The notes: a model not told the origin generated them from the sequence alone. DNA of 64,000 nucleotides from Streptomyces sp. ICBB 8177 (GCF_003144095.1 NZ_NSKH01000018.1:217716-281715), one strand, 5' to 3'. Counted from the first letter of the stretch, positions 8,487 to 17,540 are shown. Program-made: numbers and translations.

Positions 8487-10091
8487 TCAGTCCGCCGCGT
8501 CCACCAGCGCCGGCCGCGCACCCCTGGCGTGCAGGCGGCGCAGGAGGTCCGGCAGTGTCCGGGCCCGCGCGGGTTCCCACGAGCGGGTCCGCCAGCCGAT
8601 GAAGCCGTCCGGCCTGACCAGCACCGCGCCGTCCCGGCCGACGCCGTGCGCCGGGGCCCAGCCGTCCGCCGGATCGGTCGCGTCCACGCCCAGCCGCACG
8701 ACGTCCAGTCCGCCGGCCACGCCCGTCCTGGTCGCGTCGGCGCCGGGGCCGAGGACCAGGGTGAAGCCGTGGCCGTACAGGTCGAGGCTGGAGCAGGGCA
8801 CGCCGTCGCGCTCCAGCGGTACGTGCGGGGCACGGGTGCCGGGCGCGCCACACGCCTGCGTCGCCGCGTCGTCGTCGGCCGCCACCGCGTCCGACGCGTA
8901 CCGGAAACCCTGGCCGAGCGCGAGCAGAGCGACCCGCTCGCCCACGTCGCCCGCGCCACCGGGGGCGTTGCGGGCCTGCTGCAGCCGGGTCGACAACGCG
9001 CAGGTGACCTCGGCGACCGGGCGGCGTTCGGCCTCGTAGGTGTCGAGCAGCGCGTCGTCCGCGCGGCCCGCCAGCACGGCGGCGAGCTTCCAGGCGAGGT
9101 TGTGCGCGTCCTGGACACCGGTGTTGGCCCCGAGCCCGCCGGACGGCGGCACGACGTGCGCCGCGTCCCCGGCGAGCAGCACCCGGCCGCGCCGGTAGCC
9201 GTCGGCGACCCAGGAGGCCAGCTCCCAGGTGTGCACCGTGTGGTCGCCGCCCGGCACCGCGGGCAGCAGCCGGACCGGCAGGCCGGGATCCCCGACCGCC
9301 TCGCGCACCGCCCTCACACTGCGCTCCGCGGTGAACGACGCCGCGCTCTCGCCGCGATCCGGCTCGTACGGGACCATCAGCACCCAGCGGTGATCGGCGT
9401 CCAGCCGGGCCAGCAGGGTTCCGGGCACCGGGCGGCCCAGGTAGGCCAGGCCGACGGGACGCTCACGCAGCGCCCCGTCGAGGTTCGCCTCGAAGGCGAT
9501 GTTGACGACGTGGGCGAGGCGTTCGCCGCGTGTGCCGATGCCCAGCGCCCGGCGCACCGGGGAGCGGTGCCCGTCGGCCGCGATCAGATACCCGGCCCGC
9601 ACGGTGCGGCGGGTGCCGTCACGGCGGTCGGTGAGGGTCGCGGTGACCCCGTCGGCGTCCTGCCGGACACCGCCCACCTCGGTGTCGAAGCGCACGTCGG
9701 CGCCGAGTTCCACCGCCCTGGCGCGCACCAGCGGCTCCACGACGCTCTGTTCGACCAGCGCGGGCGGACAGGGGCTGAACGGGGCCACCGACTCGCTCGG
9801 GGGGCGCTGCTCGCGGTAGTCCTCCGGGCTGCTCAGGGTGGCGGCCCGCACCACGTCCGTGGCGGTGAGGAAGACCGACGGAGGGGCCGCGCGCACCGGC
9901 TCCTCCAGGCCGTGCGCCCGGAAGACCTCCATCGTGCGCGGGCTGAGGACCCGGGCTCTGGCCAGCATCGAGGGCCCGGGGTGCCGTTCCGCCAGCAGGA
10001 CCCGGACCCCCTGAGTGCGCAGGAAGACCGCCGCCGACAGGCCGACGACGCCTCCCCCTACCACCAGGACCTCGACGTTCTCCTCGCTCAT
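8487..10091 (-). CDS. FAD-dependent aromatic polyketide hydroxylase (PgaE/RdmE type)
   Basis: A 534-residue class A flavoprotein monooxygenase. The dinucleotide motif GGGVVG is at residues 12-17, the DG motif (ADGHRSPVRR) near 173, and the GD motif (GDAAHVVPPSGG) near 308, followed by GANTGVQDAHNLAWKL. A thioredoxin-like C-terminal tail of about 130 residues is typical of hydroxylases acting on tetracyclines, angucyclines and anthracyclines. It should use NADPH and O2 to hydroxylate the polycyclic core. The start at MSEENVEV has GGGGAG upstream; the frame is open further but lacks coding character there. It diverges from the PadR-like regulator. Confidence 0.93.
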   Translation of the reverse strand: MSEENVEVLVVGGGVVGLSAAVFLRTQGVRVLLAERHPGPSMLARARVLSPRTMEVFRAHGLEEPVRAAPPSVFLTATDVVRAATLSSPEDYREQRPPSESVAPFSPCPPALVEQSVVEPLVRARAVELGADVRFDTEVGGVRQDADGVTATLTDRRDGTRRTVRAGYLIAADGHRSPVRRALGIGTRGERLAHVVNIAFEANLDGALRERPVGLAYLGRPVPGTLLARLDADHRWVLMVPYEPDRGESAASFTAERSVRAVREAVGDPGLPVRLLPAVPGGDHTVHTWELASWVADGYRRGRVLLAGDAAHVVPPSGGLGANTGVQDAHNLAWKLAAVLAGRADDALLDTYEAERRPVAEVTCALSTRLQQARNAPGGAGDVGERVALLALGQGFRYASDAVAADDDAATQACGAPGTRAPHVPLERDGVPCSSLDLYGHGFTLVLGPGADATRTGVAGGLDVVRLGVDATDPADGWAPAHGVGRDGAVLVRPDGFIGWRTRSWEPARARTLPDLLRRLHARGARPALVDAAD

Positions 10092-10142
10092 CGGCTCCCC
10101 GTTCTTCCGCGGGCTCGGCCGCGGGCTCTTCGCCGGATGGCT

Positions 10143-10156
10143 CCGCACCGGTGCGG
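10143..10156. promoter_or_regulatory. Perfect palindrome between the divergent hydroxylase and PadR-like genes
   Basis: CCGCACCGGTGCGG is a perfect 14-bp dyad 52 bp upstream of the hydroxylase start, with a second small dyad GCTCG-aacc-CGAGC at 10196-10209. Either could be the operator of the adjacent PadR-like regulator. GC-rich dyads arise by chance more often in this genome, so support is moderate. Confidence 0.4.
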
Positions 10157-10343
10157 CGGACCGGCAGCCAGCCTCAAGGTCAGGAATGGGACGTTGCTCG
10201 AACCCGAGCGGAGGCACGCCCTCCGCACGCGCCCGCTCCGGCGGCGCTCCACCGGCGCGCGGCACGCTCGTACTTACCGGGCCGGCGACGGCGCGACCCC
10301 GACGGCCCGGCCGGAACGCGGTCTTCGACGGACAGGTGGAGCG

Positions 10344-11162
10344 ATGGATGCGGTGACCGGGACGAGGGACGTCACGGCGACGACGACGCGAACGGACGCG
10401 GGCACGGGCGCGGTTGGGGACACCGGCTCGCACACCGCGGTGCCGGACGGTGGACCGCTGGTGCTGCTGACACTCGCGCTGCTGCTCGAACGCCCCATGG
10501 ATGCCGACGAGTTGGCCGCGACCGCCGCCGAGCGGGCCGCCGACAGCCCGATCGGCGCCCTCACGCCCACCAGCGCGCAGTTCGCCGTGGCGCTGACGCG
10601 CCTGCTGCACGCCGCCCTGACCGAGAGCCACCCTGAACGCGGCCGTGCGGCCCACGCGTTGACCGCGCGCGGCCGGGAAGCCTTCACCACCGCGGTGCGC
10701 GACCTGCTCGGCGCCGACGACACCGACCGGCCGCCGTTCCACACGGCCGTCGGCTACCTCGGCGCGCTGGCGCCCGAGGCGGCGCTGGCCGGACTGCGCG
10801 AGCGGGCGGCGGCGCTGCGGGCCCGGGCCGCGCGCATCGCGGCGGCCGAGCGGGGCTCGGAGGGCGTCCCCCGGCTGTATGTGATCGAGAACGAGTACGC
10901 GGGCTGGATGTGCCGCGCCGAACTGGAGTGGGCGCAGCGCACCGCCGCCGAGATCGAACGCGGCACGCTCGCCTGGCCCGCCGAAGCGGACTCCTCCGAA
11001 GCGGACTCCCCCGCCGCCGACGCACCCGACGCCCGGGCACCGCGGCCGGAGCGCCCGAACCCGCCGGTCCAGGAGGCGCGAGAGGCCACGGAAACCGCGG
11101 CGGCCGGCTCCTTCGCACCTCAAGCGGAGGTCGAAGCGGCTTCCCTAGCGTCGGCGTCATGA
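10344..11162 (+). CDS. PadR-like winged-helix regulator
   Basis: A 272-residue protein. After a low-complexity start, residues about 33-125 (GPLVLLTLALLLERPMDADE, LTPTSAQFAVALTRLLHAAL, HALTARGREAF) have the shape of a PadR winged helix. Residues about 125-215 are helical with YVIENEYAGWMCRAELEWAQ, as in the Vir-type C-terminal domain of PadR proteins. The tail is Ala/Pro/Glu-rich and probably disordered. Its stop overlaps the SDR start (ATGA), so the two are coupled. It likely controls the divergent hydroxylase and this pair. Family assignment rests on layout rather than a hallmark motif. Confidence 0.72.
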   Translation: MDAVTGTRDVTATTTRTDAGTGAVGDTGSHTAVPDGGPLVLLTLALLLERPMDADELAATAAERAADSPIGALTPTSAQFAVALTRLLHAALTESHPERGRAAHALTARGREAFTTAVRDLLGADDTDRPPFHTAVGYLGALAPEAALAGLRERAAALRARAARIAAAERGSEGVPRLYVIENEYAGWMCRAELEWAQRTAAEIERGTLAWPAEADSSEADSPAADAPDARAPRPERPNPPVQEAREATETAAAGSFAPQAEVEAASLASAS

Positions 11163-11941
11163 CTCAACTCCCACTCCAAGGCAGGACGGCCCTCGTCACC
11201 GGAGCCAGCCGGGGCATCGGCGCCGCCATCGCCACCGAACTCGCCCGGCGCGGCGCCGCCGTGGCCGTCAACTACCTCAACTCCGAGGACGACGCGCAGA
11301 AGGTGATCGCGGGCATCGAGGAACTCGGCGGCCGGGCCGTCGCCGCCCGCGCCGACATCTCCGACGGCGAGGAGACCCGCGCCATGGTCGCCGAGGTGGA
11401 GCGCACGCTCGGCCCCATCGACATCCTGGTGCTCAACAGCAGTGGCTTCCGTGAGGTGTTGCGCGGTCCCGCGCTGAACCTGCGGGTCGACGCACTGGTC
11501 GACAAGATGGCCACCCAGGCCCGTGCCACCCTCGGCCCGGCCTACGCGGTACTGCCCGGGATGGCCGAGCGGGAACGCGGGACCGTGATCCTCATCTCCG
11601 ACGGCTTCTCCAGGCAGGCGTCCGCGGGAGCCATCGGGCACGCCGTCGCCAAGGCGCCGATGGAGGCGGCGATGAAGCACCTGGCCATCGAGCTGGGCCC
11701 GAAGAACATCCGGATCAACACCGTCATCCCCGGCCCCACCCGCAGCGAGAACCTGATGAAGAAGTGGCACGCCAAGGACGAGTGGGGCCGCACCCTGGCC
11801 TCCGTGGTCGACGAGATCCCGCTGCGCCGGGTCGGCGAGCCGGAGGACGTCGCCCGCGCGGTCGCGCTGCTGGCCGGCGACGAACTCTCCTACGTGACCG
11901 GCGCGTTCCTGCCGGTCAGCGGAGGCCAGCTGATCCTCTGA
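11159..11941 (+). CDS. Short-chain dehydrogenase/reductase with His in place of the catalytic Tyr
   Basis: A 260-residue classical-length SDR. The cofactor motif TGASRGIG is at residues 14-21 and the end (GAFLPVSGGQ) is typical of FabG-like members. The catalytic YxxxK is changed: the Lys is at 165 (AVAKAP) but position 161 is His (codon CAC), and the usual NNAG is LNSSG. Ser is available at about 147. Such changes are unusual for an active ketoreductase and suggest altered chemistry, as in tailoring SDRs working with oxygenases, or a lost function. It is coupled to the PadR-like gene by ATGA. Confidence 0.9.
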   Translation: MTQLPLQGRTALVTGASRGIGAAIATELARRGAAVAVNYLNSEDDAQKVIAGIEELGGRAVAARADISDGEETRAMVAEVERTLGPIDILVLNSSGFREVLRGPALNLRVDALVDKMATQARATLGPAYAVLPGMAERERGTVILISDGFSRQASAGAIGHAVAKAPMEAAMKHLAIELGPKNIRINTVIPGPTRSENLMKKWHAKDEWGRTLASVVDEIPLRRVGEPEDVARAVALLAGDELSYVTGAFLPVSGGQLIL

Positions 11942-11973
11942 GCACCCTCTCGCGACGGCCCCCGCACGCGCCT

Positions 11974-12006
11974 GCCCGTCCGCCCGGTACCTCCGGGCGG
12001 ACGGGC
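11974..12006 (+). terminator. Strong hairpin terminator after the PadR-SDR pair
   Basis: A perfect 14-bp stem (11974-11987 with 11993-12006) and a 5-nt loop, 32 bp after the SDR stop and about 95 bp before the next exporter gene. No clear U-tract, as is common in high-GC actinobacteria. Confidence 0.7.
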
Positions 12007-12100
12007 GCGCCGCGTGCCCGTGGGGCCGGCACGTCACGCAACGGCACGCGAGAGCACCCGGGACGGCCATGACCAGGCCGCGACGAGAAGGAAGAACCGT

Positions 12101-13645
12101 ATGCAGACCGAAAGCCCCACCCCGGCCGCGACACCGGGCCGGACGATCGCCGTGGTGGCCTGCGCCGCCCAGTTCATGGTCGTCCTCGACGCCACCATCG
12201 TGAACGTGGCGCTGCCGTCACTCCGCACCGACCTGGGGCTGGGCCCGGCGGCGCAGCAGTGGGTGATCAACGCCTATCTGCTGACGTTCGCCGGGTTCCT
12301 GATGCTCGGCGGGCGCACCGCCGACCTGTTGGGCAGACGCCGGGTGCTCATCGCGGGGCTGGGGCTGTTCACCCTGGCCAGCCTGGCGGGCGGGCTGGCG
12401 CCGGACGGCGGGACGCTGATCGCGGCGCGCGCGGCGCAGGGACTCGGCGCCGCCTTCCTCGCCCCGGCTCCACTGGCTCTGATCAACGCCGGCTACCCCG
12501 ACCTGCGCACCCGCACCAAGGCGATGGCCGCGTGGAGCGCGACCGCGACCGCGGCGGGTTCGTGCGGGATCCTGCTCGGCGGCGTGCTCACCGACGAGCT
12601 CGGCTGGCGGTGGGTGCTGTTCGTCAACGTGCCGGTGGGCGCCGTGCTCGCCGTGGTGGCGCTGCGGCTGCCCGCCTTCCGCGGCACCGGCGGCCGTTCG
12701 CTGGACGCGCCCGGCGCCGTGCTGGTGACGGCCGCGCTCGCCGTGGCCTCGTACGGGCTGTCGGAGCTGGAGGGGCACTCCCTGCTGCGCCCGGCGACCG
12801 GGGGCGCCATCGCGGTGTCCGTGGTGCTGCTGGCCGCCTTCGTCGCCGTGGAGGCACGTGGCAGCCGCCCGCTGGTTCCGTTGCGGCTGCTGCGGGACCG
12901 TCCGCTGGTGCTGGGCAACGCCGCGGCCCTGGTCATCGGTGCCGTCACCACCTCGGTGATGTACTTCGTGACGCTCTACGTCCAGCGGGTGCTGGGGTAC
13001 TCGCCGTTGCGGGCCGGGCTGGCGATGCTGCCGCTGACGCTCGCCATCGCGCTCGCCTCGCTGCTGGTGCGGCGCGCGGTGCAGGCGGCCGGGCCGCGGG
13101 TGCCGCTGGTCGTGGGGTGGCTGCTGACGGCGGGCGGGCTGGCGTGGCAGTCCCGGTTCACCGCGCACGGCTCGTTCGCCGTGGACGTGCTCGGGCCCGG
13201 CGTGCTGCTGGGCCTCGGCCTGGGCACCGTGGTGCTGCCGATGACGCTGGCCGCGACCGCCGGGGCACCGGCGCAGGACGCGGGGCTGGCGTCGGCGCTG
13301 ATGAACACCGCACGCCAGATGGGCGGCGGGCTGGGCCTGGCCGCGCTGAACGCGGTCGCGGGCGCGGCCATCGGCTCGGCCGCCGCCTCCGCCACGGCGA
13401 CCGCCACGGTGCACGGCTACGCGGTGGCCCTGCTCGTCGGTGCGGCCCTGGCACTGGCCGCCGCCGGCCTCGCCCTGCTGATTCCGGCACCGGCCCCGGC
13501 GGCTCGGGCCGAGCCCGCGCCGAAGGAGGCGGCCACGCACGCCCCCGCGAGCGGCGCCGACGCGGCGGACGCGTCCCCCGGGAGCCCTGCCGCGGGTGGC
13601 GCTTCCGCCGACGACGCCTCCGCCGTGCGAACTCCCGCCCGGTAG
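12101..13645 (+). CDS. DHA2-family MFS drug exporter (third of three)
   Basis: A 514-residue DHA2 protein with motif A (LGGRTADLLGRRRVL) and GILLGGVLTD as the motif C region, plus an Ala/Pro-rich cytosolic tail of about 45 residues. It starts MQTESP behind GAGAAGGAAG. It is less similar to the two leftward exporters than they are to each other and belongs to the MVVLDATIVNVALP type common near secondary-metabolite genes. It may export a different congener or give self-resistance. Two strong hairpins follow it. Confidence 0.92.
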   Translation: MQTESPTPAATPGRTIAVVACAAQFMVVLDATIVNVALPSLRTDLGLGPAAQQWVINAYLLTFAGFLMLGGRTADLLGRRRVLIAGLGLFTLASLAGGLAPDGGTLIAARAAQGLGAAFLAPAPLALINAGYPDLRTRTKAMAAWSATATAAGSCGILLGGVLTDELGWRWVLFVNVPVGAVLAVVALRLPAFRGTGGRSLDAPGAVLVTAALAVASYGLSELEGHSLLRPATGGAIAVSVVLLAAFVAVEARGSRPLVPLRLLRDRPLVLGNAAALVIGAVTTSVMYFVTLYVQRVLGYSPLRAGLAMLPLTLAIALASLLVRRAVQAAGPRVPLVVGWLLTAGGLAWQSRFTAHGSFAVDVLGPGVLLGLGLGTVVLPMTLAATAGAPAQDAGLASALMNTARQMGGGLGLAALNAVAGAAIGSAAASATATATVHGYAVALLVGAALALAAAGLALLIPAPAPAARAEPAPKEAATHAPASGADAADASPGSPAAGGASADDASAVRTPAR

Positions 13646-13655
13646 ACCGCCGTAG

Positions 13656-13693
13656 CGCTGTGCACCGGGGAACCGGGACACCGGTGCACAGCG
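13656..13693 (+). terminator. Hairpin terminator after the third exporter
   Basis: A perfect 13-bp stem (13656-13668 with 13681-13693) and a 12-nt loop, starting 11 bp after the stop codon. Confidence 0.7.
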
Positions 13694-13728
13694 ACCGCGG
13701 GCCGGAGCCCCGGCGGACGAACACGCAC

Positions 13729-13778
13729 AACGCTCCGCCGCGGGCGACCCGTCAAGCGGTCGCCCGCGCCGGAGCGTT
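13729..13778. terminator. Long hairpin between convergent genes
   Basis: Arms of 21 bp (13729-13749 and 13758-13778) with one mismatch and an 8-nt loop. It lies between the rightward exporter and the leftward aldo/keto reductase and could stop transcription from both sides. Confidence 0.72.
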
Positions 13779-13831
13779 CGTTCCCGCGGCTGCCCGAGGG
13801 CGCCGCCGGCACGCTTACGCGGCAGGCCCGT

Positions 13832-14863
13832 TCACGCCGCGGCGGCCGCCGCACGGCGGGCCCGGAGCATCACGCTGAGGGTGAGCGCAGGGTCACGTAC
13901 CACGACGTCGCCGAGCACGTCGTCGATACGGGCGAGCAACTCGGGTTCCAAGGCGACGTCGAGCGCCGCGAGGTTGCGGCCGATCTGCTCGGGGCGGGAG
14001 GCGCCGATGACGGCGCAGGTGACGCGCGGGGCGTGCAGCACCCAGGCCAGCGCGAGCTGAGGCAGTGTCAGACCGGCGGCCGCGGCCAGCCTTTCGACCC
14101 CTCGGACCCGCTCCAGCACCTCGTCGCGCAGAAAGTCCCAGCGGCGCAGCGACACACCGCCGCCCTCGGCCGCCACCGCCCGCGAGCCCGCCGGCAGGGC
14201 CCCGCCCGGCGCGTACTTGCCGGTGAGCACACCGCCGGCCAGCGGGGACCACACCATCTGCCCGATGCCCAGCTCGGCGCAGGCCGGGAAGACCTCCGGC
14301 TCCGGCACCCGCCACAGCAGGTTGTACTGCGGCTGGTTGGAGACGAGCGGCACACCGAGCTCACCGGCGAGCCGGGCGGCCTCGGTGATCTCACCCGCGC
14401 TCCACTCCGAGACGCCCACGTAGCGCACCTTGCCCGCTTCGACCGCGTCGGCGAAACCACGCATGGTCTCTTCCAACGGCGTCGCGTCGTCGTGGAGATG
14501 GGCCTGGTACAGGTCCACGTGATCGGTGCCCAGGCGGCGCAGCGAGGCGTCCAGCCGCTCCCGGATGCGGTTCCGGGCCAGGCCACCGGGGCCGCCGGAC
14601 TGCCCGCCCGCGCCCCTGCCGACCTTGGTGCAGATCACCACCTGGTCGCGCGGCGTGCTGGCGAGGGCGGCGCCGAGCAGTTCCTCGGCGCGCCCGTCGG
14701 CATAGACGTCGGCGGTGTCGAAGGTGGTGATCCCCGCCTCCAGAGCGGCCCGCACGCAGGCGGTCGCGGCCTCGTCGTCGAGCTGGTTGCCCGCGGTGAG
14801 CGAGTTGCCGAACGCGATGCGGCTCACGGCGGGCCCGGCGGTGCCGAGCGGTCGACGGTCCAC
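13832..14863 (-). CDS. Aldo/keto reductase
   Basis: A 343-residue (beta/alpha)8 oxidoreductase of the AKR superfamily. The catalytic tetrad can be read as D49 and Y54 (FDTADVYADG), K80 (CTKVG) and H122 (YQAHLHDD), and the NADPH-binding end is GASRPEQIGRN. NDP-deoxysugar pathways often use AKRs of this type (EryBII/TylCII-like 2,3-enoyl or keto reductases), so with the glycosyltransferase it may help make the sugar; reduction of the aglycone is the alternative. It ends the leftward set ferredoxin, P450, AKR. Confidence 0.9.
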   Translation of the reverse strand: MDRRPLGTAGPAVSRIAFGNSLTAGNQLDDEAATACVRAALEAGITTFDTADVYADGRAEELLGAALASTPRDQVVICTKVGRGAGGQSGGPGGLARNRIRERLDASLRRLGTDHVDLYQAHLHDDATPLEETMRGFADAVEAGKVRYVGVSEWSAGEITEAARLAGELGVPLVSNQPQYNLLWRVPEPEVFPACAELGIGQMVWSPLAGGVLTGKYAPGGALPAGSRAVAAEGGGVSLRRWDFLRDEVLERVRGVERLAAAAGLTLPQLALAWVLHAPRVTCAVIGASRPEQIGRNLAALDVALEPELLARIDDVLGDVVVRDPALTLSVMLRARRAAAAAA

Positions 14864-14947
14864 GGTGCACTCCTTCTTGGTGACCCCGGCGGCGGATGTC
14901 TCCCACGTGCCCGGCCCGCCGGGACCTCCGGAGCCGCGGGGCGGAGA

Positions 14948-16153
14948 TCACCAGGCGACCGGCAGCTCCCGGACGCCGTAGACCGCCTTGTCGGTGCGGT
15001 AGGACAACTCCTCGTAAGGAACCGCCAGGCGCAGTTCGGGCAGTCGGCGCAGCAGCGTGCCGAGCGCGATCTGCATCTCCGCGCGGGCCAGCGGCTGCCC
15101 GATGCACTGGTGCACGCCGAAGCCGAAGGCCAGGTGGCGGCGGGCGTCCCGGCCGATGTCCAGCCGGGCCGGGTCCTCGAAGACGGTGCCGTCGCGGTTG
15201 GCGGCGGACAGCATGCACAGCACGCCCTCGCCCGCGCGGATCACGGTCCCGTCGATCTCCACGTCCTCCAGCGCGGCACGCGGCAGCCCGAAGTGAACGA
15301 CGCTCAGGTAACGCAGCAGTTCCTCGACGGCGCCCTTGATGCGGGACGGGTCCTCGCGCAGCCGGGCCGCCTGCTCGGGGTGGCGCAGCAGGGCGAGGGT
15401 GCCGAACGAGATCATGTTCGCGGTCGTCTCGTGGCCCGCGACCAGCAGCACCATGCCCATCGCCGCGCACTCGGCCTCGTTCAGCTCGCCGCGCGCCACC
15501 AGCCGGCTGAGCAGACTGTCGTCCGGCTTCCGGCGCTTGTCCTCGGCGAGCCGGGTCAGGTACGCGTTCAGCACACCCATCGACTCCTTGACCCGCTCGG
15601 GCGCGGTGCCCAGGTCCACCAGGAGCGTGGTGTGGCTCTCGAAGAACTCGTGGTCCTCGTACGGCACCCCGAGCAGCAGGCAGATCACCCGCGAGGGCAC
15701 CGGCAGCGCGAACTGCCGCACCAGATCGGCCGGTGAGCCGGAGGCGATCATCCGGTCCAGCGCCTCGTCGACGATGTGCTGGAGCTGCGGACGCTGCGCC
15801 TCGGCGCGCTTGACGATGAAGTCACCGGTGAGCATGCGGCGCAGCCGGGCGTGCTCGGGGTCGTCCAGCCTCAGGAAGCTCGGCGTGCTCTTGGTCAGCA
15901 ACTGCTTGCGGCCGGGCGACAGGAAGGGGAAGCCGGGCACCCGGGCGTCCGCGCTGAACCGCTTGTCGAGCAGCACCTCCCGCATGCGCGCGTGGCCGGT
16001 GACCAGCCACACCGCGGTCCCGTCCCACAACCGCACCCGCGACAGCGGCGCGTGTTCCCGCTCCGCCTCGTACGCGGGCGGCGGTGCGAACGGGCACGCG
16101 CCGCGGGGGGCGGGCAGCGTGAGCGCGGACTCTTCGACGTACGCGGTGTTCAT
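14948..16153 (-). CDS. Cytochrome P450 (CYP105/107-like bacterial class I)
   Basis: A 401-residue P450. The I-helix oxygen-activation motif AGHETT is at about 239-244, the K-helix EELLR at 277-281, and the heme loop FGFGVHQCIGQPLA has the Cys thiolate near residue 350. It needs a ferredoxin partner, which is encoded upstream at 16314-16535. The ATG at 16153 is chosen because GAGGGAG lies 11 bases before it; an in-frame GTG at 16165 would sit directly on that site. The likely task is hydroxylation or ring coupling of the cluster product. Confidence 0.92.
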   Translation of the reverse strand: MNTAYVEESALTLPAPRGACPFAPPPAYEAEREHAPLSRVRLWDGTAVWLVTGHARMREVLLDKRFSADARVPGFPFLSPGRKQLLTKSTPSFLRLDDPEHARLRRMLTGDFIVKRAEAQRPQLQHIVDEALDRMIASGSPADLVRQFALPVPSRVICLLLGVPYEDHEFFESHTTLLVDLGTAPERVKESMGVLNAYLTRLAEDKRRKPDDSLLSRLVARGELNEAECAAMGMVLLVAGHETTANMISFGTLALLRHPEQAARLREDPSRIKGAVEELLRYLSVVHFGLPRAALEDVEIDGTVIRAGEGVLCMLSAANRDGTVFEDPARLDIGRDARRHLAFGFGVHQCIGQPLARAEMQIALGTLLRRLPELRLAVPYEELSYRTDKAVYGVRELPVAW

Positions 16154-16313
16154 GCGGACGGACACTCCCTCTTTCTCGTGACTCCCTCGTGGGACCGATG
16201 CGCGTCGCGGGACGGCCGAATGCCGACGGCGTCGGTGCCGGCCTCGGCGGGGCCGTCCCCGGTGACCGTGGGGGCGCGGCGCGCGGCGGCGCCGTCCTGT
16301 GGCGGCGCGGGGG

Positions 16314-16535
16314 TCAGGCGTCCGCCGTGTCGGCGGCGCTCTCCTCGGTGACCGTGATGGCTCCGGCCGGACACAGATGTGCCGCCAGCCGCACGTCGGC
16401 GGCCGACGCGTCGGAGGGGCGCTCGTTCAGCAGGACGACCATGCCGTCGTCCTCGCTCTGGTCGAAGACGTCCGGCGCGTGCACCACGCACTGCCCGGCG
16501 CCGCAGCACCGCTCCCGATCAACGGACACCCGCAT
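16314..16535 (-). CDS. [3Fe-4S] ferredoxin, P450 partner
   Basis: A 73-residue ferredoxin (MRVSVDRERCCGAGQCVVHA). Cluster ligands are C10, C16 and C55 (HLCPAGAI); the position that would hold a fourth cysteine is A/G, giving the 3Fe-4S form usual for Streptomyces P450 donors. GAGGGGAG precedes the ATG. It is transcribed just ahead of the P450 gene, so it should deliver electrons to it from a ferredoxin reductase encoded elsewhere. Confidence 0.92.
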   Translation of the reverse strand: MRVSVDRERCCGAGQCVVHAPDVFDQSEDDGMVVLLNERPSDASAADVRLAAHLCPAGAITVTEESAADTADA

Positions 16536-16646
16536 GCGGACTCCCCTCACGCCTGCCTGTGACGACGCACCGTCGCCGTGGTCCACCGAGCGTTCCGGCC
16601 AGCGCTAGTGATCGCGTCGAGCGGGAGCGGAAGAGGGGGAGACGAA

Positions 16647-16675
16647 GGAGGGGCGGGCCGGGGGCCCGCCCCTCC
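16647..16675 (-). terminator. Perfect 13-bp hairpin, probable terminator of the dcd operon
   Basis: Arms 16647-16659 and 16663-16675 pair perfectly around a 3-nt loop. In the leftward direction the stem is followed by TTCGTCTCCCC. It separates dcd from the ferredoxin-P450 genes. Confidence 0.7.
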
Positions 16676-16858
16676 TGCAAGAAGCGAAGCTGGCGGTGAA
16701 GGGCGGGGCGTGAAGAAGGAGCCCTGAGGGGCAGGACTGTGAAGAAAAGGGAGGAAGGGGGACGAAGAAGAGGTGGGATGCCGAGGGTCGTACGCCGCTA
16801 CGCGGCCGAAGGTCCCCGCCCCCAGTCCGTGTCAGCCGTCATCGTCATCGGTCATCGG

Positions 16859-16917
16859 CCGTTGCCGTTGCCGTTGCCGTTGGCCGCCGCTGACCGTTGA
16901 CCATTGACCATTGACCG
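16859..16917. repeat. Two short tandem repeats
   Basis: CCGTTG is repeated four times (16859-16882), followed by three copies of TTGACC(A/G) (16897-16917). Neither is coding. They lie just after the dcd stop. Confidence 0.75.
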
Positions 16918-16941
16918 TCGTCGGCTGGCTGGCGCCGGCCT

Positions 16942-17517
16942 TCAGACCCGGGTCCGGTGGAAGTTCTGGAAGGAGCGCGACGGCGTCGGTCCGCGCTGCC
17001 CCTGGTAGCGCGACCCGTACTTGCCGCTGCCGTACGGGAATTCGGCCGCGGAGGTGAGCCGGAACAGGCACAGCTGCCCGATCTTCATCCCCGGCCAGAG
17101 CTTGATCGGCAGGGTGGCGACGTTGGACAGCTCAAGGGTCACATGCCCGGAGAACCCGGGGTCGATGAAGCCGGCCGTCGAGTGCGTGAGCAGCCCGAGC
17201 CGCCCGAGCGAGGACTTCCCCTCCAGGCGGGAGGCGACGTCGTCGGGCAGCGTGATCACTTCGTACGTCGACGCGAGCACGAATTCACCCGGGTGAAGGA
17301 TGAACGCGTCGTCCCCCTCGGGCTCGACCAGCCGCGTCAGGTCGGGCTGCTCGACCGCGGGGTCGATGTGCGGGTAGCGGTGGTTCTCGAACACCCGGAA
17401 GAACCGGTCGAGTCGTACGTCGATGCTCGACGGCTGGATCATCGACTCGTCGAACGGGTCGATGCGCACCCGCCCGGCGTCGATCTGGGCCCGGATGTCC
17501 TTGTCTGAGAGAAGCAC
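16942..17517 (-). CDS. dcd: dCTP deaminase
   Basis: A 191-residue enzyme, the normal Dcd length, converting dCTP to dUTP for dTTP synthesis. The GTG start gives [24 protein letters not shown] with the preceding EGK and the following [12 protein letters not shown] carry the catalytic Glu and nucleotide-binding residues. The C-terminal [15 protein letters not shown] is the conserved lid. A small Cys-rich gene lies 23 bp upstream on the same strand, so the two are probably cotranscribed. Confidence 0.96.
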   Translation of the reverse strand: MLLSDKDIRAQIDAGRVRIDPFDESMIQPSSIDVRLDRFFRVFENHRYPHIDPAVEQPDLTRLVEPEGDDAFILHPGEFVLASTYEVITLPDDVASRLEGKSSLGRLGLLTHSTAGFIDPGFSGHVTLELSNVATLPIKLWPGMKIGQLCLFRLTSAAEFPYGSGKYGSRYQGQRGPTPSRSFQNFHRTRV

Positions 17518-17540
17518 GCCACGAGGATACGTGGCGTGGC

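Larger units (their letters stand above)
16536..16941. other. Intergenic region at the right edge of the biosynthetic cluster
   Basis: About 400 bp without a credible gene. It holds a perfect GC-rich hairpin (16647-16675), an A/G-rich stretch (about 16665-16770) and two short tandem repeats. The change from tailoring genes to dcd here marks the likely cluster boundary. Confidence 0.6.
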
